From: Roseiarcus sp963809245
Lineage (GTDB): Bacteria > Pseudomonadota > Alphaproteobacteria > Rhizobiales > Beijerinckiaceae
DNA: 64,000 nucleotides
NCBI GenBank assembly: GCA_963809245.1
Contig: CAWEIU010000009.1
Location: 248,001 to 312,000 of the forward strand
Direction of reading: 5' to 3'
Of the stretch, positions 34,803-44,973 are shown piece after piece. The notes below the pieces were generated by a model. The model was not told the DNA's origin. It saw only the letters and a list, made by a program, of their open reading frames with translations, and ran no database searches. Numbering within the stretch: the stretch's first letter is position 1; every line of letters begins with the position of its first letter. The position numbers were made by a program, and so were the translations under genes.

Positions 34803-34877
34803 TTACAGGGCGCTGACACAGTGTTTGAAGCATTCGGGCAGGACGCCCGGCGCCCCCTCTGGCTGGAGACTCTGGCA

Positions 34878-35756
34878 ATGAAGAACATCCTCGTGACGGG
34901 AGGCAGCGGCAAGGCTGGGCGGGCCGTATGCCGTGACTTGGTCGAGCACGGCTACAGCGTCCTCAATGTCGACGTGCTCCCCTCGCGCGACCCCGTCTGC
35001 CCCTTCTACAAGGTCGACCTCAACGACCTCGGACAGGTCATCGACTCCATGCAGTGGAGCGGCGGCAAGGACCACCCGTTCCGCAAGTTCAACAAGCCAG
35101 ACGCCGTGGTGCATCTGGCGGCCATTCCGGCGCCCGAGCTGCAGCCCGATGATGTGACCTTCCGGAACAACATCGTCACGACCTACAACGTCTTCGACGC
35201 CGCGATCCGGATGGGCGTGAAGCGCATCGTATGGGCGTCGAGCGAGACGACCCTCGGTCTGCCGTTCAGCCCCGGCAATCCGCCCGCCTATGCGCCGATC
35301 GACGAGGAGCACCCGATGCGGCCGGAGAGCGCCTATTCGCTCTCCAAGGATCTCGGCGAGGAAATGGCCAGGCAGTTCCAGCGCTGGAACCCGGGCGCCA
35401 CCTTCGTCGGTCTGCGCCTCTCCAACGTCATGGAGCCGCATGACTACTCGAGATTCGCGGACTGGCAGAGCGATCCGCATGTCCGCGAGTGGAACCTCTG
35501 GGCCTATATCGATGCGCGGGACGCGGCGCAGGCGGTGCGCAAGAGTCTGCATGTCGAGTTCGTCGGCGCCGATCACTTCATAATCGCCAATGCGGATTCG
35601 GTGATGGAGCGGTCCAACGGCGAACTGCTGCGTGAGGTCTTCCCCAATGTTCCACTGCGGCGGCCAGTCGGCGATCACGAGACGCTGCTGAGCATCGACA
35701 AGGCCCGGCGTATTCTCGGCTATGAGCCGGCGTTCTCCTGGCGCACGCAGCGCTAA
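34878..35756 (+). CDS. NAD-dependent epimerase/dehydratase-family protein, uronate dehydrogenase-like
   Basis: A 292-residue extended SDR. The NAD motif is VTGGSGKAGRAV (6-17); the catalytic Ser/Thr and Tyr-Lys are in WASSETTLG and SAYSLSKDLGEE. The overall pattern, with LRLSNVMEPHDYSRFADWQ, resembles proteins near uronate dehydrogenase, which oxidise aldohexuronates to lactones. It precedes a CUT1 transporter on the same strand but a strong terminator separates them. Function as a sugar dehydrogenase is inferred. Confidence 0.85.
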   Translation: MKNILVTGGSGKAGRAVCRDLVEHGYSVLNVDVLPSRDPVCPFYKVDLNDLGQVIDSMQWSGGKDHPFRKFNKPDAVVHLAAIPAPELQPDDVTFRNNIVTTYNVFDAAIRMGVKRIVWASSETTLGLPFSPGNPPAYAPIDEEHPMRPESAYSLSKDLGEEMARQFQRWNPGATFVGLRLSNVMEPHDYSRFADWQSDPHVREWNLWAYIDARDAAQAVRKSLHVEFVGADHFIIANADSVMERSNGELLREVFPNVPLRRPVGDHETLLSIDKARRILGYEPAFSWRTQR

Positions 35757-35784
35757 AGCGCGTTGCGTTTGGTCCGAACCGACG

Positions 35785-35871
35785 CCGTCATTGGGAGCGT
35801 AAGCGAAGCAAATCCAGCCGCGCCAAGCTAGCGATGGATTGCTTCGTCGCTTCGCTCCTCGCAATGACGGT
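35785..35871. repeat. Dispersed palindromic repeat, family B (copy 2)
   Basis: Arms CCGTCATTGGGAGCGTAAGC and GGATTGCTTCGTCGCTTCG ending TCGCAATGACGG. The centre CGCCAAGCTAGCGATGG is shared with the copy at 39281-39362, so these two form a subfamily. Confidence 0.8.
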
Positions 35872-35899
35872 TCGACCTGATTGCGGAAGCAAAAGCAGG

Positions 35900-35938
35900 G
35901 CAGGCCCCTTGAGCCGGAAAGGGGCCTGCTTTGTTTTC
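35900..35938 (+). terminator. Rho-independent terminator after the epimerase gene
   Basis: GCAGGCCCCTT and AAGGGGCCTGC make an 11-base perfect stem, followed by TTTGTTTT. It should end transcription from the epimerase gene; the following transporter operon then needs its own promoter in the remaining AT-richer 200 bases. Confidence 0.88.
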
Positions 35939-36144
35939 GAGCAATACCGATTGCTCCAATAGGCGACTGGGATGTTTTTGGGCGCGCAACTCATACCGCG
36001 CCCACATACGTCCATGCGATATTTCTATTATCTACCGGGTCGTCCTCATCGCACAGTAACCAAGCCCCCAATGTTGCGGTTGGTCGGTTAAGACCCCGGA
36101 TATTTTTCGGCGGCGGCAGGGCATGGCAGAGGAGGACGGCAAGG

Positions 36145-37378
36145 ATGAAGTCTTTTAAGTGGAAGAGTTTGGCGGCCACGCTGGGGGTCGTCGGCATGCT
36201 GGCGAATTCAGTTCCGGCGGTTGCTCAAACACAAGTTAACTTTACAGTCGCCGAATACAGTTCGAAGACCGGGCCTTATTTCCAGGACGCTGCCGCCGCC
36301 TTCGAAAAGCAGAATCCCGACATCCATGTGAACATCGAAATCGTTCCGTGGAACTCGCTTTTGCAGCGCCTGACCACCGACATCGCCGCCGGCACGACGC
36401 CGGACATTTCGATCATCGGCACGCGCTGGCTGCTCGATTTCGCCTCGCAAGGCATCGCCGAGCCGTTGGACGGCTATCTGAAGCCGGACTTCAAGTCGAC
36501 GTTCATCGACACTTTCATGAGTCCCTCGATCATCGACGGCAAGACCATGGGCCTGCCTGTGGCCGCCTCGGCTCGCGCCATGCTCGTAAACACCGATCTG
36601 TTCCAGAAGGCCGGCGCCGAGGCGCCCTCGACTTGGGACGGCGTCTACGACGCGGCCAAGAAGATTTCCAAGCTGCCCGGCACATTCGGCTTTGGACTGC
36701 AGGGTAAGGAGATCGAGACCGACGCCTACTTCTACTATGCGCTGTGGACGTTCGGCGGCGACATCCTCAAGGCGGATGGAAAGAGCGGGCTCGAACTCGC
36801 CCCAGGCGCTCGAGGCCGCGACCTTCTACAAGAAGATGCTCGATGAGGGGCTGACGCAGCCGTCGCCGACCAACTACACCCGCGAGGACGTGTTCAATCT
36901 GTTCAAGCAGGGCAAGGTCGGGATGATCTTCACCTTCCCGATGCTGATTCCGCAGATCAAGGCCGAGGCTCCGAACCTGCATTACAAGGTCATGCCGTTC
37001 CCCAAGAAGGTGGCTCAGGCGACCTATGGCGTGACCGACACGCTGATGATGTTCCAGAACTCCAAGGTCAAAGATTCCGCCTGGAAGTTCGTCCAGTTCC
37101 TCTACAAGGACGAGTGGCGCGACAAGTTCGACAAGGGCGAAGGCTTCCTTCCGGTCACTAAGAACGTCGCGGCGGAAGATTACTACAAGACCGATCCCGA
37201 TATCGCCGGTTTCGCCGCGGGCCTGCCCTATGCGAAGTTCGCCCCGACCATTGCGAACTGGGAGCAGATCGCCGACGCCACCGTCCGCGCCCTGCAGCAG
37301 ATCTATCTGGGCGAGGCTACGCCGAAGGCGGCGCTGGACTCCGCCGCCGCCGAGATCAACCAGATCCGCGGCAAGTAA
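36145..37378 (+). pseudogene. CUT1 extracellular sugar-binding protein, interrupted by a +1 frameshift
   Basis: Signal peptide ends near AVA, then VNFTVAEYSSKTGPYFQ, paralogous to the binding protein at 14145. The frame breaks in the C run 36800-36803: with one C removed, KSGLELAQALEAATFYKKML joins the rest, which runs to the normal C-terminus AEINQIRGK at 37378 (about 410 residues). As read, translation stops at 36846. Strong ribosome binding site GAGGAGGACGGCAAGG before ATG 36145. The downstream permeases and ATPase are intact, which makes a sequencing error or a very recent mutation likely. Confidence 0.88.
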
Positions 37379-37390
37379 TCCCGTGGTGTC

Positions 37391-37420
37391 GGGGGCGCCT
37401 GAGCGCGCCCCCGATTTTTT
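37391..37420 (+). terminator. Terminator-like hairpin between binding-protein and permease genes
   Basis: GGGGGCGC and GCGCCCCC form a perfect eight-base stem, followed by GATTTTTT. Position inside the operon suggests partial termination, lowering permease expression relative to the binding protein. Confidence 0.8.
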
Positions 37421-37438
37421 GTTGTCCGGGAGCCCGCT

Positions 37439-38410
37439 TTGAAATCGCTGCTGCGTTCGACGCCTCTCCTGATGATTCTGCCAAGTCTCGTGCTGGCGAT
37501 CTTGATTATCGGCTATCCGGTCGTGGACCTCGCCTGGACCTCGATGCAGCGAGTGAGCGGCTTCGGGCAGTTGCGCGGCTTTGATGGCCTCGCGAACTAC
37601 AACCAGGTTTTCAGTGATCCTCTGTTCTACGCCTCGCTCTGGCGCACGGCGGTCTGGACCGTGACAGTGGTGAGCGGCACGCTGATCGTCTCGCTCCCGA
37701 TCGCGATCATGCTCAATGAGGATTTCTACGGCCGAGCGCTCGCGCGCGTCATCATCATGTTGCCGTGGGCCATTTCCTTGACCATGACCGCCGTCGTCTG
37801 GCGCTGGGGCCTGAACGGGCGCGCCGGGCTGCTCAACGCCACGCTCATGGACCTCCACGTCATTTCCGAGCCGATCGAGTGGCTCGCCACCGCGCCGCTG
37901 GCCTTTCTGGTCGAAATTCTGGTCGGCATCCTGGTGTCGATCCCGTTCACCACGACCATATTCCTCGGCGGGCTGTCCTCGATGCCGCTTGACGCTTATG
38001 AGGCGGCCGTGGTCGACGGCGCGACCCGCTGGGACATCTTCCGGCACATAACCTTGCCGCTGATGAAGCCCTTCATCAACATCGCGATTGTCCTCAACGT
38101 CATCTATGTCTTCAATTCGCTGCCGATCATTTGGGTGATGACGGAGGGCGGTCCGGCCAACGGGACGGACATCCTTGTCACCTATCTTTACAAGCTGGCC
38201 TTCCGGTTCGGCCAGATCGGCAAGGCGTCCGCGATATCGCTCATCATGTTCTTCGTGCTGTTCGTCTTCACCGTCCTCTACGTGATGCTGGTGATGCGTC
38301 AGGAGAAGGAGGTCGAGGCCGATCAAACCGATGAGCCCGTCGAAACCGTCGTAACCGCCGGGCCGATCGTCGGCGCCGAGGTCGCATCGGCGCAGGAGGG
38401 AATCGCCTGA
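37439..38410 (+). CDS. CUT1 sugar ABC transporter permease (MalF/UgpA type)
   Basis: A 323-residue membrane protein with six helices and EAA loop (AYEAAVVDGATRWDIFRHITLP). TTG 37439 is preceded by GGGAG. A 35-residue acidic C-terminal tail (EKEVEADQTDEPVE...) is absent from the paralogue at 21797. Stop and next start overlap by one base. Confidence 0.93.
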   Translation: MKSLLRSTPLLMILPSLVLAILIIGYPVVDLAWTSMQRVSGFGQLRGFDGLANYNQVFSDPLFYASLWRTAVWTVTVVSGTLIVSLPIAIMLNEDFYGRALARVIIMLPWAISLTMTAVVWRWGLNGRAGLLNATLMDLHVISEPIEWLATAPLAFLVEILVGILVSIPFTTTIFLGGLSSMPLDAYEAAVVDGATRWDIFRHITLPLMKPFINIAIVLNVIYVFNSLPIIWVMTEGGPANGTDILVTYLYKLAFRFGQIGKASAISLIMFFVLFVFTVLYVMLVMRQEKEVEADQTDEPVETVVTAGPIVGAEVASAQEGIA

Positions 38411-39240
38411 TGTCGCCCAAGCTCAAGAAGTCCATTCTCTACTGGGCGCTGCTCTCTCCCCTGATCGTCGTGATCCTGTTCCCCTTCGGGGTGATGCTGG
38501 TGACGGCGCTTCGCCCGCGCGCCGAGCTTTTCGTCTATCCCCCGACATGGACCTTCTCCCGCTTCGCCTGGGAGAACTTCGCGGAGATGTGGGCCAAGAC
38601 GAATTTCGGCCGGGCCCTGCTCAACAGCCTCTATGTCAGCGTGAGCGCGACCGTCGTCGCGTTGGCGCTGAGCATTCCGGCGGCCTATGCCCTGTCGCGT
38701 CACCGCTTCATCGGACAGGGGCTCTATCGCCAGTTCCTGCTGATGACGCAGATGATGTCGCCGATCGTGCTGGTGCTCGGGCTGTTCCGGCTCATGGTCA
38801 TGCTCGGGCTGGTCAACAACCTCAATTCGCTGGTGATCACCTACGCCGCCTTCAACATGGCGTTCAGCATCTGGATGCTGCAGAGCTACTTCAACACCAT
38901 TCCGAGGGAACTCGAGGAGGCGTCCTGGATCGACGGCGCGACGCACCTTACCAGCCTCATTCGCGTGTTCTTGCCGCTCGCCGTGCCGGCGATGGTGGTG
39001 ACCGCGATCTTCACCTTCATCAATAGCTGGAACGAATTCGTGCTGGCGCTGACCATGATCCGCTCGTCCGAGCAGTACACGCTGCCGGTGCAGATCTACG
39101 CCCAGGTCGCCGGGCGGTACCAAGTCGAATGGCATCATGTGATGGCGGCGACCGTCCTCGCCACGGTTCCCGTCGCGATCGTGTTCTCTTGGCTGCAGCG
39201 ATATCTCATCCGAGGCATGGCGCTCGGCGCGGTGAAGTGA
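38410..39240 (+). CDS. CUT1 sugar ABC transporter permease (MalG/UgpE type)
   Basis: A 276-residue membrane protein, six helices, EAA-type loop (ELEEASWIDGATHLTSLIRVFLP). Translationally coupled to the upstream permease (TGATG). Paralogue of the permease at 22734, with the same C-terminal pattern ending GAVK. Confidence 0.93.
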   Translation: MSPKLKKSILYWALLSPLIVVILFPFGVMLVTALRPRAELFVYPPTWTFSRFAWENFAEMWAKTNFGRALLNSLYVSVSATVVALALSIPAAYALSRHRFIGQGLYRQFLLMTQMMSPIVLVLGLFRLMVMLGLVNNLNSLVITYAAFNMAFSIWMLQSYFNTIPRELEEASWIDGATHLTSLIRVFLPLAVPAMVVTAIFTFINSWNEFVLALTMIRSSEQYTLPVQIYAQVAGRYQVEWHHVMAATVLATVPVAIVFSWLQRYLIRGMALGAVK

Positions 39241-39280
39241 CCTCGAAAACCCAGCGAGTTGCGTCTTGTTCGAACCAATG

Positions 39281-39362
39281 CCGTCATTGCGAGCGAAGCG
39301 AAGCAATCCAGCAACGCCAAGCTAGCGATGGATTGCTTCGTCGCCGCGCTCCTCGCAATGAC
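39281..39362. repeat. Dispersed palindromic repeat, family B (copy 3)
   Basis: CCGTCATTGCGAGCGAAGCG on the left and GCTCCTCGCAATGACA on the right, around AACGCCAAGCTAGCGATGG. It lies within the transporter operon between the second permease and the ATPase gene, so it is probably transcribed. Confidence 0.85.
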
Positions 39363-39415
39363 AATTCGACCCAATTGCAATTCGCTCTAATCAATAGCTT
39401 TAGGAGCCGCCGTCC

Positions 39416-40483
<1,068 letters not shown>

Positions 40484-40484
40484 C

Positions 40485-40506
40485 GGCGCCTCGCGGGGCG
40501 CCTTTT
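40485..40506 (+). terminator. Rho-independent terminator after the CUT1 operon
   Basis: GGCGCC-TCGCGG-GGCGCC followed by TTTT directly after the ATPase stop; it faces the converging nitrile hydratase operon. Confidence 0.65.
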
Positions 40507-40540
40507 CCCTCCGCCCGCCGCGGGGATTGGCGCCGCGGCG

Positions 40541-40927
40541 TCACGTGATCGCAGGGGCAGCGGCGACGCCTTTTGGTGCTCCGTCAGCATGGGCGTCAGA
40601 CAGGGCTTCCGCAAGGTCCTGCGCGCCGAGAATGCCTGTCTTCAACACGGCCCGCTCCAGCGCAGAAAGCCAGCACTCATAGTAATTCCATGACGAGCGA
40701 TCGTCGGGATGGGCCTCCTCCCACGTCTTGATCTCGCCAATCAACGCGTCGCGGAAGTCGTCCCATTCGAAGTAGCCCTGTTTGGCGAGGGCGAGGGCCA
40801 TGCCGAAAGCCGACCGCTCCCATTCGTGGCTGAAACACAGCGACCCGTTCGCGCGTGGCGGGGTATCTGGACCGCCCATCATTTCCGTGACGGCAAAGTG
40901 CTCGAAGCGGGTCAGCATCGCCTGCAA
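40541..40927 (-). CDS. Nitrile hydratase accessory/activator protein
   Basis: A 128-residue protein of the small nitrile hydratase accessory family (related to the N-terminal domain of the beta subunit). Signature parts are CFSHEWERSAFGMALAL and WDDFRDALIGEIKTWE, with YYECWLSALERAVL. In cobalt-type enzymes such proteins help insert cobalt into the alpha subunit and may form a complex with it. It follows the alpha-subunit gene by four bases and is the last gene of the operon. Confidence 0.9.
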   Translation of the reverse strand: MQAMLTRFEHFAVTEMMGGPDTPPRANGSLCFSHEWERSAFGMALALAKQGYFEWDDFRDALIGEIKTWEEAHPDDRSSWNYYECWLSALERAVLKTGILGAQDLAEALSDAHADGAPKGVAAAPAIT

Positions 40928-40931
40928 TTCC

Positions 40932-41549
40932 TCACGCGGCCTTTGCGACAGCGACGCCCATCATCGCCTCGGGCGTCACCAGAGCCTCGAGTTCGGCTTC
41001 CGAAAGATGGTCGGCGCCGGCTGGACGCTCGGGCACGACGAACCATCGGATCTGGGCGCTCGAATCCCAGACCTTCACGTCGACTGAGGTCGGGATGTCG
41101 AGGCCAAACTCTTTCAGTACGGCGCGCGGCTCGCGCGCGGCGCGGCTGCGGAAGGTTGGATCCTTGTACCAGTAGGGCGGCAGGCCTAGCACCGGCCAGG
41201 GATAGCAGGAGCACAAGGTGCAAATGACGAGATTATGCACGTCCGGTTCATTGGCGACCGCGCGCATGTGCTCGCCCTCCGCTCCCGCCATGCCCGGGGG
41301 AAGGGCGAGTTCGGCGATCGCCGCGGGCGTGTCGGCGATGAGGCGCGCCTTGAAGGCCGGGTCGACCCAGGCCCGCGCCACGATCTTGGCGCCGTTGAAC
41401 GGGCCCATCTTCGTCTTGAAGTAATCGAGGACGGTGTCGACGGTCTTGTCGGTGATGACGCCCTTTTTGATCAGCAGGGCTTCCAAGGCGCGCACGCGCG
41501 CCGCGCTGTACGCCTCGCGGTCGGCGCGATATTTGAAGCGATCGTCCAT
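40932..41549 (-). CDS. nthA: Nitrile hydratase alpha subunit, cobalt type
   Basis: A 205-residue catalytic subunit that hydrates nitriles to amides. The metal site CTLCSCYPWPVLGLPPYWYK is intact; Thr between the first two cysteines indicates the cobalt form (iron enzymes have Ser). The second and third Cys would be oxidised to sulphinic and sulphenic forms. ATG 41549 is chosen over GTG 41576 because GAGGAG precedes it and the upstream stretch overlaps the beta gene. The C-terminal segment VWDSSAQIRWFVVPERP is typical. Confidence 0.95.
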   Translation of the reverse strand: MDDRFKYRADREAYSAARVRALEALLIKKGVITDKTVDTVLDYFKTKMGPFNGAKIVARAWVDPAFKARLIADTPAAIAELALPPGMAGAEGEHMRAVANEPDVHNLVICTLCSCYPWPVLGLPPYWYKDPTFRSRAAREPRAVLKEFGLDIPTSVDVKVWDSSAQIRWFVVPERPAGADHLSEAELEALVTPEAMMGVAVAKAA

Positions 41550-41572
41550 CGGCAATGCTCCTCGGTGAGCCG

Positions 41573-42313
41573 TCACGCCGCCTTACCGGCGGCGCTCGCC
41601 GGCGCTTCGAGATAGCTGGCGTAAAGGTCGGCGTAGATTTGGAAGCCCGACTCGGCGTTGCGCGGCCAGATGTCGGCCGGGTCGAACCGGACGCTGTAGA
41701 CCGCCATGGGCGGGCCGATGCCGTCGGGGCCGGTGTCGCACAGATAGGCGTAGGCGCCTGCATAGACGCTCTCCACCGTCCCGGTCTTGTTGCGAAGAAA
41801 GCCGGGCAGGCGCGTGTGCTCGACAGTCGCGACGTCCTTCACCGCTACGGTGTCGCCGACGGAGAAGTCATAGGCGACGGGAACGTCGCGCTTGGGGCTG
41901 TCGCCCCCGACGAGATATTTGGCGACCCGATCGTCGATCGCGGGATCGCCTCCCGTGGGCAGCGGCGCGGCTGGATCCTTAAGGTACGCGTCGGTCAGCG
42001 CATCGAGTTCGTCAGGGGTGATGTAGCCCTGATCCATGAGATAGCCTGATATGCCGCCCAGCCACTTTTCGTAGTAGCGGTACTTGAAATAATCGAACGG
42101 ATCGAGCGCCTCGGCGCCCGTGCGCAGGTCCGCCCAGGTCCAGACCGTGTGGAAGGGCGAAGGCGTTTGCGGCAGAGGCAGCTGTCGCGAGAGCGCCATC
42201 ATCGCCGTGTGAATGCCGAAGATGCGGGTCTCCCACGGCTCCACGAACACACGGGTTTCGGTGCTGACCGGGCCGAGGCCTTCGAGGCCGCCGAGATAGT
42301 GTTGCAGTTTCAT
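41573..42313 (-). CDS. nthB: Nitrile hydratase beta subunit
   Basis: A 246-residue structural partner of the alpha subunit. Starts MKLQHYLGGLEGLGPV (family usually MNGIHDLGGMDGFGPV) and contains YYEKWLGGISGYLMDQGYIT, with the C-terminal SH3-like barrel (FSVGDTVAVKD ... YSVRFDPADIWP). AAAGGAAACGCCGA precedes ATG 42313. Beta-before-alpha order with accessory last is typical of cobalt-type operons. Confidence 0.95.
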   Translation of the reverse strand: MKLQHYLGGLEGLGPVSTETRVFVEPWETRIFGIHTAMMALSRQLPLPQTPSPFHTVWTWADLRTGAEALDPFDYFKYRYYEKWLGGISGYLMDQGYITPDELDALTDAYLKDPAAPLPTGGDPAIDDRVAKYLVGGDSPKRDVPVAYDFSVGDTVAVKDVATVEHTRLPGFLRNKTGTVESVYAGAYAYLCDTGPDGIGPPMAVYSVRFDPADIWPRNAESGFQIYADLYASYLEAPASAAGKAA

Positions 42314-42382
42314 TCGGCGTTTCCTTTAGCGATTTAGACCCATCGTCTTCTTGCGGCGAGCATCGTGCGGCTGGCCCCTGAT

Positions 42383-43357
42383 TCAGGACGCGATCGCGTC
42401 GGTCGCGACCAGGCATGAGGCGAAGCCGCTCCGTAGCGCGCGCTCGTCAAGGTTGCGGCCTATGAATACGATCTCGTTCAACCGCGGCTCCGCCGGCTTC
42501 CACGCTCTCCCTGGCCGTCCTTCGAGCGTCATATGGACACCGTGGAACACGTAGCGCCGCGCTTCGTCGTGGAAATTCAGAACGCCCTTCATTCGGAACA
42601 AGTCTTTTCCTGTCGCCTGCACCAGCCGGTTGAGCCAAGTGTTGAGCGCCGCCGGATCGAGCGCGCCGGACTCGCGTATGGCGACACAGCCTATGGTCTG
42701 ATCGTGCTCGTGCTGGTGGTCCGCAAGAATATCGGGATCGATCGATAGGATATTCCCCAGATCGAACGCCCCTATGTCGAGCACCGCAGCGCGGTCGACG
42801 GCGCAGGAGCGCGTCCGCATGATTTTGGCCAGAGGGTTGAGCGCTCGCAGTTTCCTTTCGGTCTCACGGAGCGCTGTCTCCGCTTCGAGGTCGACCTTGT
42901 TGAGAAGGAGCACATCGGCGAAGCTGATTTGTTCCTTCGCCTCGTCCATGTTCAGTTGCTCGCTGATGTGCCTGGCGTCCACGACCGTGACGATGGCGTC
43001 GAGCTTGAGATGCTTCGCTAGGATCTCATCGAGCATGAACGATTGGATGACGGGCGCGGGATCGGCGAGGCCTGACGTCTCGACGAGGATCCGATCGATC
43101 TTGCGACCGGAGTCGAGCAAGCCGCGTATCGCCGTGATGAGATCCGTTCTGACGGTGCAGCAAATGCACCCGTTGTTCAGCTCGATAATTTCATCTTGCG
43201 TTTCAAGAACGAGTTTTCCGTCGATGCCGATCTCTCCGTACTCGTTGACGATCACAGCAATACGTTCGGCCGTCGAGTGCGAGAGAAGGTGGTTGAGGAG
43301 CGTCGTCTTGCCCGCGCCGAGGAAGCCGGTCAGAATCGTTGTCTTGAGCTCTCTCAT
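42383..43357 (-). CDS. CobW/G3E-family GTPase, putative cobalt chaperone for nitrile hydratase
   Basis: A 324-residue COG0523 protein: Walker A GFLGAGKTTLLN (11-22), the metal-binding CxCC motif in NNGCICCTVR, Walker B-like ETSGLADP, NKVD, and a His-rich loop (DHQHEHDQ). C-terminal CobW_C domain has GVHMTLEG. Such GTPases deliver metals to target enzymes. Position as first gene of the nitrile hydratase operon, 69 bases before the beta gene, suggests that it supplies cobalt. No cobalamin genes are near. Confidence 0.92.
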   Translation of the reverse strand: MRELKTTILTGFLGAGKTTLLNHLLSHSTAERIAVIVNEYGEIGIDGKLVLETQDEIIELNNGCICCTVRTDLITAIRGLLDSGRKIDRILVETSGLADPAPVIQSFMLDEILAKHLKLDAIVTVVDARHISEQLNMDEAKEQISFADVLLLNKVDLEAETALRETERKLRALNPLAKIMRTRSCAVDRAAVLDIGAFDLGNILSIDPDILADHQHEHDQTIGCVAIRESGALDPAALNTWLNRLVQATGKDLFRMKGVLNFHDEARRYVFHGVHMTLEGRPGRAWKPAEPRLNEIVFIGRNLDERALRSGFASCLVATDAIAS

Positions 43358-43632
43358 CGTGTTTCTCGCTCCGATCGAGACACGTCGCCGAAAATACGCT
43401 CGTCCGCGCAGTATGAGGCGGATGTGCGCCGGATTAAATGCGATCGACGATCAGGCCACAACGGCGCGAGCGGTGCAATTTCTGCCAAACGCGCGAGAAA
43501 AACGGACATCGTCTTCATTCGCCATCGAGTAGGCCAGTTTCTAAGCGATAGAGCGAAAATTTGATCTTATTGTGTTCGTATAGTAGCCCAGCGAATTCGT
43601 GGTCGAGCGCGTTGAGGTCTTGCAAGCGCCCC

Positions 43633-43724
43633 CTCTCACGCCCGCGAAAGCGGGCATCCAGGAGTCAACGGACGAAGGCCTGCGGCGGTTGTCTGGACCC
43701 CCGCTTTCGCGGGTGTGACAGCAG
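43633..43724. repeat. Dispersed palindromic repeat, family A, copy 2
   Basis: Inverted relative to copy 1 at 3156-3246: arms CGCCCGCGAAAGCGGGC and CCCCGCTTTCGCGGG, centre CGAAGGCCTGCGG. It lies in the 437-base gap 43358-43794, which otherwise contains only the presumed promoter of the nitrile hydratase operon. Confidence 0.8.
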
Positions 43725-43794
43725 CCCAGCATCAACCAAAAGGAAAATGCTCTAACGCCCCGATCTCTTGATGGCGGCGCGCCCTAGACCTGGA

Positions 43795-44973
43795 TCACCA
43801 GCCGTTGATGCGGCGCCAGATGTCGACGCGCCGATCTTCGGCGCCGTCGACCACGTGGTAGCGATCGTACATGGCCGACGTCATGCAGGCGTGGTTCGGC
43901 AAGACGCGGACCTTGGAGCCTACCGGCGCCTCGTCGAACGGGAATGGCCCGTCCGAAACGAGCATGCCGTGCTCCTGATAGACATGGCCGACGCGGACCC
44001 GGCCGATGCGCCGGGTGGCGGTCGCGTCCATCACCAGACCAAAGCCGACATCTTCGGGCAGACCGGGAGCGCCGGTGCTGCGGTCTTTCGACAAAGCGAG
44101 CGCGCCTGCGTCGATCAGCGCGCAATTCATGTCCGGCCGGTGGCCGATGACGGTCGCGAGCACCGAAACGGCGATGTCCTCGCGCCGGCAGGATAGGATC
44201 TCCGACTGAAATACGTCGCCGAACATATAGACGCCGCACCTGACCTCGGTGACGCCTTCGTAGCTCTTGCCATGCGTCGCGGTCGGCGTCGAGCCGATGC
44301 TGACGACGGGGCAGGCGAGTCCAACCGCCCGCAGGCGCCGCGCGGCGGTCACGGCGCACCAGCGTTCGTGTTCGGCGTAGGCCTCCATCGCTGCGATGTC
44401 GCGGCCCTGGTAGGATTGCCCCGCGTGAGTCAGCACGCCCATGAGGCGCGCGCCCGGCAAGTCCTCGATGACGCGCCCAAGCTCCGCGACTTCGGGGGAT
44501 TCCGGCATCAGGCCGGCGCGCTTCTCGCCCGAGTCGAGTTCGATCAGGACGTCGAGCTCAATCCCGAGCTCGACGGCGCGCCGGCTGATCTCCTGGGCCA
44601 TGGGAATATTGTCCGTCACGACCGAGAGCTGGACGCCTTCGCGGATCAGACGGGCGATCCTCGGCAGCTTGTCCGGCATGAGGCTGACCGCATAGGTGAT
44701 GTCGCGGATGCCGTGTTCAGCGAAATACTCGGCCTCCCTCAGCGTCGACACGGTGACGCCGCCGAAATTGCCGGCAAGCGCATGGCGCGCCACCTCGATG
44801 GACTTGGCGGTCTTCATGTGCGGCCGCAGACGCACGCCGAGCGTCTTGAAGCGCTCCGTCATGCGCGAGGTATTGCGCGACAAGACCGCGCGGTCGAGCA
44901 CGAGGCTCGGCGTTTCGATGGTGTCGAGGTTCAAGGGCGAGCGCTCCAGCGAGGCGGTCAGGGGCGACGCCAC
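43795..44973 (-). CDS. DSD1-family PLP enzyme (alanine racemase-fold, D-threonine aldolase/D-serine dehydratase-like)
   Basis: A 392-residue fold-type III PLP protein. The PLP Lys is in RLRPHMKTAKS (about 54), phosphate loop IGSTPTATH, and the metal-site region is VLPNHACMTSAMYD (His and Cys of DSD1/DTA enzymes). It overlaps the upstream M81 gene by 16 bases, so the two are co-transcribed. The reaction could be cleavage or dehydration of a D-beta-hydroxy amino acid. GTG 44973 is the listed start; its ribosome binding site is weak and a later TTG start is possible. Confidence 0.87.
   Translation of the reverse strand: MASPLTASLERSPLNLDTIETPSLVLDRAVLSRNTSRMTERFKTLGVRLRPHMKTAKSIEVARHALAGNFGGVTVSTLREAEYFAEHGIRDITYAVSLMPDKLPRIARLIREGVQLSVVTDNIPMAQEISRRAVELGIELDVLIELDSGEKRAGLMPESPEVAELGRVIEDLPGARLMGVLTHAGQSYQGRDIAAMEAYAEHERWCAVTAARRLRAVGLACPVVSIGSTPTATHGKSYEGVTEVRCGVYMFGDVFQSEILSCRREDIAVSVLATVIGHRPDMNCALIDAGALALSKDRSTGAPGLPEDVGFGLVMDATATRRIGRVRVGHVYQEHGMLVSDGPFPFDEAPVGSKVRVLPNHACMTSAMYDRYHVVDGAEDRRVDIWRRINGW

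Noticed and set aside
33777..35756. Plus-strand open frame of 659 codons ending in the epimerase
   Set aside because: Its first 366 codons are antisense to the SDR and have shadow-like composition; the real epimerase start is ATG 34878 with a ribosome binding site.
36767..38326. Minus-strand frame of 519 codons opposite the binding-protein and permease genes
   Set aside because: His/Asp/Arg-rich antisense translation of a transmembrane gene; no domain and no ribosome binding site.
42314..43794. Possible cobalamin or cobalt riboswitch before the nitrile hydratase operon
   Set aside because: No B12-box-like sequence or suitable fold was recognised upstream of the G3E GTPase or the beta-subunit gene.
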